In this document: positions 6,627-12,951 of the stretch, piece after piece
Position numbering within the stretch: the stretch's first letter is position 1
How the letters are laid out: each line of letters begins with the position of its first letter
Assembly: GCA_946480125.1 (NCBI GenBank)
Contig: CAMLIY010000047.1
Location: 1-15,967, forward strand
Reading direction: 5' to 3'
Origin: an uncultured Asticcacaulis sp.
GTDB taxonomy: Bacteria > Pseudomonadota > Alphaproteobacteria > Caulobacterales > Caulobacteraceae
Length of the DNA stretch: 15,967 nt
Notes under the pieces: generated by a model
Seen by the model: the letters and a program-made list of their open reading frames with translations, nothing else
The model's database searches: none
Told to the model about the DNA's origin: nothing
Program-made: the position numbers and the translations under genes

Positions 6627-7844
6627 TCAGTCTCCCGTGTTCAGGTGTGGCGCCAGCGCGGCAGCGAAACGCGGCAGGTTTTCAGACGTCAGGCCGGCGA
6701 TATTGGCCCTACCATTATCCATCATGTAGATGCCATGATTGATGCGCAGCTCAGTCACCGCTGCACGGCTGAGGGGCAGCAGGGCGAACATGCCGGTCTG
6801 CTGCGCCACCGCAGCCAATTGTGGCACGGCCCTGGCCAGTCCGGCGCGGACAGCATTGAGGCGGTTACGCATGGTGGCCAGCTCGGCCTGCCAGCTGGCC
6901 GTCAGGTCTGGCGAGTCCAGAATGGTGCGGACCACCGAAGCGCCGTGATCTGGCGGCATGGACCACATGGATCGACCCGCTTTGACGCAGGTGGCGCGGG
7001 CACGAAACGCCGCCTGGGCGTTGCTGGCCTTGATCCACAAGGCGCCGGTCCGTTCACGGTAGATGCCGAAATTTTTAGAACAAGAGGCCGTGATGAGCGC
7101 TTCAGGTACGGTGTCGAGCACAGTTCGCATGTCTGCCGCGTCTGCTTCGAGACCGTAGCCCAGACCCTGATAAGCGATGTCGACCAGTGGCAGCAAGCCC
7201 TTGCGGGCGCACAGATCGGCGATAATGCGCCACTGATCTGCGGTAAAGCCAGCGCCGGTCGGGTTGTGACAACAGGCGTGAAGCAGCAGAACATCGCCGG
7301 CGCGGGCGGTTTCCAACGTGCTGATCATTTCGTCGAAAAGGACGGTTTGTGTCGCCTGGTCAAAGAACGGATGCTCGATCACCGGCAAGCCCACGGAGTG
7401 CATCAGGGCATAGTGGTTGACCCAGGTGGGGGCGCCGACCCAGACACGAGCCTCCGGATTGGCGCGAGCGATCAGTTCCGCCGCCAGACGCAAAGCCCCG
7501 GTGCCCCCCGGCGTTTGCAGGCCGCAATAATGGTCATCGGCAGCGCGGCTGGCGCCCAACACGATTGGCGCCAGCAGGGCGACAAACCGTGCATCGCCCT
7601 CGGCCGCCACATAGGCCTTGGTGGTCTGGTTTTCAGCGATGATAAATTCAGCCTGGCGCACCGCCTGCATGACGGGGGTACGGCCGGCTTCATCATTATA
7701 GACACCGATGCCGAGATCGATCTTGCCGTCACGCGGATCGTCACGCAGGCGTTTGAGTACGGTCAGCATGGCATCCAGCGCCTGATCGTCGAGCGAATCG
7801 AACAGACGGGTTTGTGTCGGCGGCGCCAGGGTATCAGCGGTCAT
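6627..7844 (-). CDS. Aromatic amino acid aminotransferase (class I-alpha, TyrB/AspC type)
   Basis: PLP enzyme that probably removes the amino group of tyrosine (and phenylalanine) with 2-oxoglutarate, giving 4-hydroxyphenylpyruvate for HppD. 405 residues. Visible motifs of the AspC/TyrB family: GIGVYNDEAGRTPVM (45-59), GGTGAL (113-118, phosphate binding), CHNPTGAGFT (192-201, Asn194), VDIAYQGLGYG (221-231, Asp222 and Tyr225), and SCSKNFGIYRERTGAL with the PLP lysine Lys257. It is the first gene of the homogentisate operon, one base before hppD, which favours aromatic over aspartate specificity. That specificity is inferred from context, not from a diagnostic residue. GGGAA precedes the ATG. 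Confidence 0.92.
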   Translation of the reverse strand: MTADTLAPPTQTRLFDSLDDQALDAMLTVLKRLRDDPRDGKIDLGIGVYNDEAGRTPVMQAVRQAEFIIAENQTTKAYVAAEGDARFVALLAPIVLGASRAADDHYCGLQTPGGTGALRLAAELIARANPEARVWVGAPTWVNHYALMHSVGLPVIEHPFFDQATQTVLFDEMISTLETARAGDVLLLHACCHNPTGAGFTADQWRIIADLCARKGLLPLVDIAYQGLGYGLEADAADMRTVLDTVPEALITASCSKNFGIYRERTGALWIKASNAQAAFRARATCVKAGRSMWSMPPDHGASVVRTILDSPDLTASWQAELATMRNRLNAVRAGLARAVPQLAAVAQQTGMFALLPLSRAAVTELRINHGIYMMDNGRANIAGLTSENLPRFAAALAPHLNTGD

Positions 7845-7860
7845 AAGACGTTCCCACAGA

Positions 7861-7902
7861 ATAGTATCTGTTGAAACTATGCCGCTTATCCGCTTCTGGC
7901 AA
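7861..7902 (-). promoter_or_regulatory. Promoter and operator candidate of the tyrosine/homogentisate operon
   Basis: A 20-bp inverted repeat ATAGTATC-TGTT-GAAACTAT (7861-7880, one mismatch between the 8-bp arms) lies 16 bases upstream of the aminotransferase start. On the minus strand TTGCCA (7902-7897) and TAGTTT (7879-7874) are 17 bases apart, so the weak -10 would lie inside the repeat. That geometry suits a dimeric repressor responding to tyrosine or a pathway intermediate. The regulator gene is not in the window. Confidence 0.5.
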
Positions 7903-7933
7903 TCCTCTTTATGCGTTTTCTGGCGTCAGTGCG

Positions 7934-8320
7934 TCACGACAGCGTGAGCACGGCTTTCTTGCCGGTGCCGAGGAAAACGATAACGGCAAACAGCAGGATG
8001 GATATGCCGGTGATCAATGATCCGATCATCAAAGGGGCCATGGCCCATTTCGCACCGGACAGTTCGCCATACAGGCCGGGGATAAAGCCGAGAATGCCGA
8101 TAACCGCCAATATGTAATGCGCGGCACGCAGTTTTGAGGAAATGTGTGGATGTGAATTATAGAAAAGCCCCGCCAGGAACATCCATACGCCGCCGACGAG
8201 ATTAAGGTGTGCGTGGGTTGGTGCCTGGGTGAAATTTTGTGAGCCGCCCATGATCAGGCCGAGCACAACGCCGCAGGACAGAAAAACAACACTGGTACGC
8301 AGAAACAGATTGCCAGTCAT
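7934..8320 (-). CDS. Small four-helix membrane protein resembling cytochrome oxidase subunit I
   Basis: 128 residues with four hydrophobic helices (about 7-25, 39-55, 66-84, 93-117). The most distinctive piece is PTHAHLNLVGGVWMFLAGLFY (from Pro34), with His36 and His38 at the head of helix 2, and further His57, His59 and His68. This histidine pattern recalls the haem-ligating helix of haem-copper oxidase subunit I (CcoN-like), and small proteins of this sort are often annotated as cytochrome-c oxidase. At a quarter of subunit I's length it cannot be a full oxidase. It could bind haem or metal, or assist an oxidase. GGGGGG lies just before the ATG. It stands alone, with its own promoter region. 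Confidence 0.75.
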   Translation of the reverse strand: MTGNLFLRTSVVFLSCGVVLGLIMGGSQNFTQAPTHAHLNLVGGVWMFLAGLFYNSHPHISSKLRAAHYILAVIGILGFIPGLYGELSGAKWAMAPLMIGSLITGISILLFAVIVFLGTGKKAVLTLS

Positions 8321-8333
8321 AAGACCCCCCTAG

Positions 8334-8379
8334 CCCATTTGAATGGGTGATAATTACCGTAACGCTGGTATTTCTGCAA
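8334..8379 (-). promoter_or_regulatory. Promoter with palindromic operator candidate for the oxidase-like membrane protein
   Basis: CCCATT-TG-AATGGG (8334-8347) is a perfect palindrome 14 bases upstream of the start codon. On the minus strand TTGCAG (8379-8374) and AATTAT (8355-8350) are 18 bases apart and form a plausible promoter, whose transcription start would fall within the palindrome. A site in that position usually represses. I see no equally good promoter for the divergent deacetylase gene. Confidence 0.4.
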
Positions 8380-8476
8380 GTTACGCTTTTGCGACGGTTG
8401 CCAGCCGTTCGGTTACGGCGCAGGATATGATTACCGCCCCAAAACCCAGAGAGTGGCGGATGAGGAGAGATGATCC

Positions 8477-9391
8477 ATGAAGATGGCCGCCACCCTGATT
8501 TCCGTTGTTCTGGCGCTTGCCGCTATGTCCGCCCACGCGCAATCGGGATTTGATATCGCTATTACGGTTGATGACCTGCCGGCGCATGGCGCCATTCCAC
8601 CAGGTGTCAGTCGTATCGATGTGGCGCGCGATTATCTGGCGGCGCTGAAGGCGCACAATGTCCCGGCCGTCTACGGTTTCGTCAATGCGGTCCGCCTCAA
8701 GCAGGAACCAGGCACGGAAGCCGTGCTCGATATGTGGCGCGCCGCCGGTTATCCGCTTGGCAATCACACCTATTCCCATATGAATATCAATTCCGGTACG
8801 CTTGAGGCTTTCGAGGCTGATCTCGAAGCCGGCGAACCGGCGGTCCGTGACCGCATGGCCGGCGGCGACTGGCGTGTGCTGCGCTTTCCCTTCCTGAGCG
8901 CCGGTGATGCGGCGCATCACGCCGGCATCATCGCCTATTTGAAAGCCCACAAATATAAGATTGCCGACGTCTCGATCAGTTTCAATGACTGGGCCTATAC
9001 CGATGCCTATGCGCGCTGCATGGCCAAGGGCGACACGGCGACGATTGAAGCGATGAAGATCCAGTATATGCAAGGGGTGAAGGCGTCGATCGCCCGATCG
9101 CTGATGGCGTCGCAAAAGGTCTATGGCCGGCAGATTGCGCACGTCCTGCTTATCCATGAAGGCGCGTTTACCGCCCTGATGCTGCCGGACGTGTTATCGG
9201 CCTTCGAGGAGGAGGGCGCGCATTTCGTCACACTCGATCAGGCGCAAGGCGATCCGGCCTATAGCGCGCCGAGCGCCCATCAGGGCGAGGGACTGCTGAT
9301 CGAACGCACGGCGAAGGAAAAAGGCATCGACCTGGCCAATGATGTCCCGCCGGATGTCGATATCAGTAATCTTGACCAGATGTGCCGTTAG
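8477..9391 (+). CDS. Exported polysaccharide deacetylase (NodB fold)
   Basis: 304 residues with a signal peptide (MKMAATLISVVLALAAMSAHA, cut near residue 21), so periplasmic or secreted. NodB motifs in order: TVDDLP (30-35, Asp32 base and Asp33 metal), GNHTYSHMN (95-103, His97 and His101 metal), RFPFLSAGD (136-144), SFNDWAY (168-174) and LLIHEG (His227). The metal triad Asp-His-His is complete, so it is probably an active metal-dependent deacetylase of an N-acetylated sugar such as peptidoglycan or a surface glycan; the substrate is unknown. GAGGAGAG lies 7 bases before the ATG. It is the only plus-strand gene here. Its stop codon overlaps the opposing DUF1501 stop by four bases. Confidence 0.9.
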   Translation: MKMAATLISVVLALAAMSAHAQSGFDIAITVDDLPAHGAIPPGVSRIDVARDYLAALKAHNVPAVYGFVNAVRLKQEPGTEAVLDMWRAAGYPLGNHTYSHMNINSGTLEAFEADLEAGEPAVRDRMAGGDWRVLRFPFLSAGDAAHHAGIIAYLKAHKYKIADVSISFNDWAYTDAYARCMAKGDTATIEAMKIQYMQGVKASIARSLMASQKVYGRQIAHVLLIHEGAFTALMLPDVLSAFEEEGAHFVTLDQAQGDPAYSAPSAHQGEGLLIERTAKEKGIDLANDVPPDVDISNLDQMCR

Positions 9392-10569
9392 ATTATGAAG
9401 CCCGTCATCGGTTTGGCGCTGGCGGAATCGGGAAAGATATCGCTTGCCAGCCTGTTTTCTGGCGTATCGTACAGCCCGGCCATGAGGCCCTTCATCACGC
9501 TGCGTATATCCGTTGTCGGCTTCAAATCCCTGGCTTGATAGAGGTTGGCTGGTTTCAGGCCCGGCCAGTCCGCTACGACGCGACCGCCTTTCACCGCGCC
9601 TCCGGTTAGGAAAGCCACCGTTGCCGTGCCGTGATCCGTGCCGCCTGTGCCATTGACAGCGACTGTGCGGCCGAATTCAGTCACGACCAGGATGGCTGTG
9701 TCTTTCCAGGCCGGGCCCAGTCCGGTTTCAAACGCGGCCAGGGCATTGTCGAGGCCTTGCAGAAGACGGGCAAGGCGCTGGGTTTCCTGAGCGTGCGTAT
9801 CCCAGCCTTCAAACGCGAGCGCGGCAACGCGCGGACCGTCCGGTTCGGCCAGCAGTCTGGCCGCGCCTTGCGCCATGGCCACCATGGTCTGCGGGTCTCC
9901 CGGTCCGCCATTGGCCGAGACCATGCCCTTGTCGGCGCCGACGATCTTGCCGGTGGCGATGGCTTCGGTCAGGACGCCGGTGAGCAGGGGATCGGTGGCC
10001 TGATAGAGGCCAAGCAGCCGGGGCGGCAAGTCAGCATCGGCCGCTTTCAAGGTCGCGGGCGCCCAGCCGAGCACAGGCGTTTGTCCGCGCATGACCAGAG
10101 GCGTCACGCCACCTACGCCCAGCCCTTTTGTGCTGGCGGCCTGAGCCTGGGGTAAGGCGCTCAGGAAGCGGTTCATCCAGCCGGACTCCGTGTGGCCTGG
10201 GACGGTCATGCCGGATTCCAGGACATCCTGACCATCGAAGTGTGAGCGATCACGATAGGGAGAGGCCGCGGCGTGAATGAGCACGGCCTGTCCGGCCTTG
10301 TACTGGCGGGCGAAATGGCTCATCGACGGATGCACGGCGAACAGGCCGTCCAGCGGAATGGCCCCTTGTACGGGCAGATTGCCACGCAGCGCCATGTAGT
10401 CAGGGTCGCCGATGGGCGGGGCTGCGGTCAGGCCATCGAGCGCGCCCCGCAGGATGATGGTGACGAAGCGCGGATCGCGTCCGCCGGCCGCCGAACTGAG
10501 GCGGGGGATGAAGGCGGAAAAGGCGGCGGTGGCGCCGATGGTCGCCAGGAAATCGCGGCGGTTTGTCAT
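9388..10569 (-). CDS. DUF1501 family protein with Tat signal
   Basis: 393 residues. The N-terminus MTNRRDFLATIGATAAFSAF is a twin-arginine (Tat) signal, cut near residue 27, so the protein folds in the cytoplasm, perhaps with a cofactor, before export. The rest matches DUF1501, a family related to alkaline phosphatase/sulfatase-fold enzymes: FVTIILRGALDGL (35-47), SPYRDRSHFDGQDVLESG, FEGWDTHAQE, VVTEFGRTVAVNGTGGTDHG and the C-terminal DIRSVMKGLMAGL. These Asp/His-rich motifs look like metal-binding loops. The function of the family is not established. It starts one base after the DUF1800 stop codon, the usual pairing of these two families. Confidence 0.92.
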   Translation of the reverse strand: MTNRRDFLATIGATAAFSAFIPRLSSAAGGRDPRFVTIILRGALDGLTAAPPIGDPDYMALRGNLPVQGAIPLDGLFAVHPSMSHFARQYKAGQAVLIHAAASPYRDRSHFDGQDVLESGMTVPGHTESGWMNRFLSALPQAQAASTKGLGVGGVTPLVMRGQTPVLGWAPATLKAADADLPPRLLGLYQATDPLLTGVLTEAIATGKIVGADKGMVSANGGPGDPQTMVAMAQGAARLLAEPDGPRVAALAFEGWDTHAQETQRLARLLQGLDNALAAFETGLGPAWKDTAILVVTEFGRTVAVNGTGGTDHGTATVAFLTGGAVKGGRVVADWPGLKPANLYQARDLKPTTDIRSVMKGLMAGLYDTPENRLASDIFPDSASAKPMTGFII

Positions 10570-10570
10570 G

Positions 10571-11968
10571 TCAGCGCCTCATGAATTCGGGGGAAAGAAG
10601 GGTCAGGCTCAGGCCTTGCGAACGGGTTTCAGCCCTGGCGATGGCCTGGGCAGTCGACTCACTGAGCAGGGCGCCCAGGTGCGCGCTGGCAAATTGACGT
10701 GGATCGGTGGCGGTATGGACTTGTCCGGCGAGGGCGTTGGCGAAATCCATGCGGGTACTCAGACCTTCGGGGGACGCCCAGGCTGAAACCGTATCAGGAA
10801 AACCATTGGGACCCGCAGGTTGCCACCACGGCTGGCCCATCGCATTTAGCGCGCGGGTGATGGCCTGAGGTTTCAGGGCGACCCCTGTGGCGCGCAAGGC
10901 CGCGGCTATGTATTCTAATGGCGAACGCATCTTGCTCAACTGGGGGGACCAGGCTTCAGGTGAATCGATGAGGGCGGTGGAAACGGCGGCCAGGTCGCCG
11001 TCACTGTCAAGGAAGGTCTGGCTGAGGCGATTGATCAGCGCCGGCGGCGGCGCATCGGCCACGAAGTGACTCGCCAGCTTGGTGGCGATATGCCGGGCGG
11101 TCGCCGGATGACGGGCCAGATCAGCCAGAACAGCCTGGCCCTGCGCCATGCCATTTTGCGCATAGGTCTTACCCATGATCGTCTGGGGGGCGGGCTCGTG
11201 AGCACGGGCATTGAAGCGGAATTCACCTGACGCCCCCTGGCGTTGATTGGTGTTGAGCGACCAGCCGGTGATCACCTTGGCGAAGTTGGTGACATCGGCC
11301 TGGGTATAGCCAGATCCGACGCCGAGCGTGTGCAGCTCCATGATCTCACGCGCCAGATTTTCGTTCAGCCCCCGCTTTCCGGCCTTGTTGGCCAGCGAAT
11401 TCGGCCCCGCCGATTGAGCATTATCGAGATAGAGCAGCATGCAGGGATGAGATTCGACAGCCAACAGAAGGTCGTAAAAATGACCAAACACATTCGGACG
11501 GATGGCCTCTCTTTCAAATGCACCGGCAATCGCGGCAACGGGCTGACTTTTCTTGGTCGAAACGGCGAAATGGTTTGTCCAGAACATGACCATGCGCTCG
11601 TTGAAGCCAATTTGTGGCGATATCATTGTGTCACTGAAGCGGGCCTCAATCTCGGCGAGACTGGCCTGACGGATGGGATTGCCATCCATCTCAGCCATTT
11701 TTTCCGGAGCCGCATCGGGCTGGGCAGGATCTTTCGTGCGCGCCGCCTTACGCTCGGCCGCCTTGGCTTTCTGATAGGCATAGGCATCGGTCAGGAGATC
11801 GGGCGTGGACCGCAAATTCGGGCCGGCCGGCTGGGGAGCGCCCGCCCGGATTTCGGCCCTGAGCCCGTCACGCACATCACCGCCCACGGCGCCGATGCCA
11901 TTTTCACCACTACCGAGGCCAAATCGTGACAGGGCCAGCGCGGTTTCAGAGGAGGAATTCGCAGCCAT
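10571..11968 (-). CDS. DUF1800 family protein without export signal
   Basis: 465 residues. DUF1800 motifs are plain: ARFSDTMISPQIGFNERMVM then FWTNHFAVS (129-137), GLNENLAREIMELHTLGV (200-217), YTQADVTNFAKVITGW (221-236), and near the C-terminus RMDFANALAG and SPEFMRR. An alanine/lysine/glutamate-rich stretch (about 65-95) is probably a flexible linker or coiled coil. The function is unknown. Unlike its partner DUF1501 it has no signal peptide, and an in-frame TAG nine bases upstream of the ATG rules out an extended start. No clear Shine-Dalgarno precedes the ATG. Co-transcribed with DUF1501 across a one-base gap. Confidence 0.92.
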   Translation of the reverse strand: MAANSSSETALALSRFGLGSGENGIGAVGGDVRDGLRAEIRAGAPQPAGPNLRSTPDLLTDAYAYQKAKAAERKAARTKDPAQPDAAPEKMAEMDGNPIRQASLAEIEARFSDTMISPQIGFNERMVMFWTNHFAVSTKKSQPVAAIAGAFEREAIRPNVFGHFYDLLLAVESHPCMLLYLDNAQSAGPNSLANKAGKRGLNENLAREIMELHTLGVGSGYTQADVTNFAKVITGWSLNTNQRQGASGEFRFNARAHEPAPQTIMGKTYAQNGMAQGQAVLADLARHPATARHIATKLASHFVADAPPPALINRLSQTFLDSDGDLAAVSTALIDSPEAWSPQLSKMRSPLEYIAAALRATGVALKPQAITRALNAMGQPWWQPAGPNGFPDTVSAWASPEGLSTRMDFANALAGQVHTATDPRQFASAHLGALLSESTAQAIARAETRSQGLSLTLLSPEFMRR

Positions 11969-11996
11969 GGGGGCACTCTACAGTTGGACTACCCCT

Positions 11997-12029
11997 CTTA
12001 TACGCTTGAAATACGGCGAAACTGTCGCC
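11997..12029 (-). promoter_or_regulatory. Hairpin after iaaA and -10 element before the DUF1800-DUF1501 operon
   Basis: Directly after the iaaA stop codon the minus strand reads GGCGA-N5-TCGCC (12029-12015), a short hairpin that may end the iaaA message but has no long T-run. Next comes TATAAG (12002-11997), a five-of-six match to the -10 consensus, 28 bases before the DUF1800 start codon. No convincing -35 is seen at 16-18 bases. Confidence 0.35.
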
Positions 12030-12893
12030 TTAAAAAGCCTCTGACTGAACTTCGCTGTCGCCGGAGAACCAGGCGCGTTTCATGCCCTGCGAGCGGAAGG
12101 GAACGGTAACTTCGCCATGGCGGTTGAGTGCGATCAGGCCGCCTTCGCCGCCCATATCGACGATCTGTTGCAGGACGGTATCGGCGGAGTCGGCGAGCGA
12201 TTGGCCGCCGCCATGGCGGAAGGCCAGTTGCGCCGAGGCATTGAGGCGGATGAAGTATTCGCCCTGTCCGGTACAGGAAACGGCGGTCTGTTGATCGGCC
12301 CAGGTGCCGGCGCCAATAATGGGCGTATCGCCAACACGTCCCGCCAGTTTACCGAAGACGCCGGCGGTCGAGGTGGCGGCGGCGAGGTGGCCGTAAGAAT
12401 CAAGACACACGCAGCCGACCGTGCCATGTGCCAGTGTGCGCGGCGGATGGTTGGACTCAAAACGGCCGGCGCGCGTAAAATATTCGGCCTCGTCGGCCAG
12501 AGGCGCAAAGCCCTGTTCGTGGGCGAAGAGCGCGGCGCCGTCGCCGGCCAGCATGACGTGCGGCGTCTTTTCCATGACGGCGCGGGCAATGAGGATGGGG
12601 TTGGCGAATCCCTGCAGAGCGGCGACAGAACCACAGGTCTGGTCGGCGCCATTCATCAAGCTGGCATCGAGTTCATAATGGCCGGCTTGATTGGGCGAGG
12701 CGCCTTTGCCGGCAACATAAAGCCCGGAATCCTCCAGCCTGCGCACGGTTTCGGTGACGATATCGAAGGCCTTCGCGCCCGCTTTTAGGCTATCGCGAGC
12801 GGCTTCGGTGATGTCGCGCATATTGGCGATTTCAGCGGAATAGTCGCGGCCCTGTTTGGCCCCGGCGCCGCCATGCAAGGCAAAAGCGATCAT
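12030..12893 (-). CDS. iaaA: Isoaspartyl peptidase / L-asparaginase (Ntn-hydrolase)
   Basis: 287 residues, plant-type asparaginase family. It hydrolyses isoaspartyl dipeptides and asparagine after self-cleavage into alpha and beta subunits. Motifs: FALHGGAGA (4-12), ELDASLMNG (74-82), and HGTVGCVCLDSYGHLAAATSTAG with Thr158 as the predicted nucleophile and new beta-subunit N-terminus, then GRVGDTPIIGAGTWAD (185-200) and FIRLNASAQLAF. No signal peptide, so cytoplasmic. I chose ATG 12893 because the family N-terminus begins MIAFALHGG and GGAG is well placed before it. An in-frame TTG at 12938 would add 15 residues and is less likely. The start codon lies inside a 50-nt inverted repeat. The emrB stop is 58 bases upstream. 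Confidence 0.93.
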   Translation of the reverse strand: MIAFALHGGAGAKQGRDYSAEIANMRDITEAARDSLKAGAKAFDIVTETVRRLEDSGLYVAGKGASPNQAGHYELDASLMNGADQTCGSVAALQGFANPILIARAVMEKTPHVMLAGDGAALFAHEQGFAPLADEAEYFTRAGRFESNHPPRTLAHGTVGCVCLDSYGHLAAATSTAGVFGKLAGRVGDTPIIGAGTWADQQTAVSCTGQGEYFIRLNASAQLAFRHGGGQSLADSADTVLQQIVDMGGEGGLIALNRHGEVTVPFRSQGMKRAWFSGDSEVQSEAF

Positions 12894-12933
12894 AGGAATC
12901 TCCGAATGGTTTCGAATGTTCCTATGATCGCTT
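12884..12933 (-). promoter_or_regulatory. 50-nt inverted repeat enclosing the iaaA ribosome site and start codon
   Basis: Arms AAGCGATCATAGGAA (12884-12898) and TTCCTATGATCGCTT (12919-12933) are perfectly complementary over 15 bases. The 20-base centre has a further CGAA-TGGT-TTCG hairpin placed symmetrically (4 bases either side). In the iaaA message the start codon (12893-12891) would lie in the stem and the Shine-Dalgarno GGAGA (12903-12899) in the inner loop region. The 3' arm is followed by TTTT, so the hairpin could also act as a weak terminator for the upstream emr operon. As DNA it could be a protein-binding site. The structure is certain in the sequence; its function is inferred. Confidence 0.7.
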
Positions 12934-12950
12934 GCCAAACCGGTTTCAAG
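12931..12950 (-). terminator. Palindrome right after emrB
   Basis: One base after the emrB stop codon a 20-bp stretch carries outer CTTG/CAAG arms around AAACCGGTTT, itself a perfect 10-bp palindrome, with a CC bulge on one side. It overlaps the outer end of the 50-nt repeat by three bases, so the two structures may compete. It has no T-run and could be a 3'-end stabiliser, a weak terminator or a protein site. Confidence 0.3.
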
Positions 12951-12951
12951 T

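Noticed and set aside
6555..7874. Plus-strand open frame of 439 codons opposite the aminotransferase
   Set aside because: It is the antisense shadow of the aminotransferase and the start of hppD, both with complete catalytic motifs. Its translation has no recognisable domain and is rich in Arg, Gly and Gln, as expected from antisense of GC-rich genes.
8381..9157. Minus-strand open frame of 258 codons opposite the deacetylase
   Set aside because: The plus strand carries a signal peptide, strong ribosome site and all NodB motifs in order, so the minus frame is a shadow.
12894..12938. Alternative TTG start adding 15 residues to IaaA
   Set aside because: The conserved family N-terminus begins at MIAFALHGG, and GGAG is well spaced before ATG 12893; the extra residues encode only the inverted repeat.
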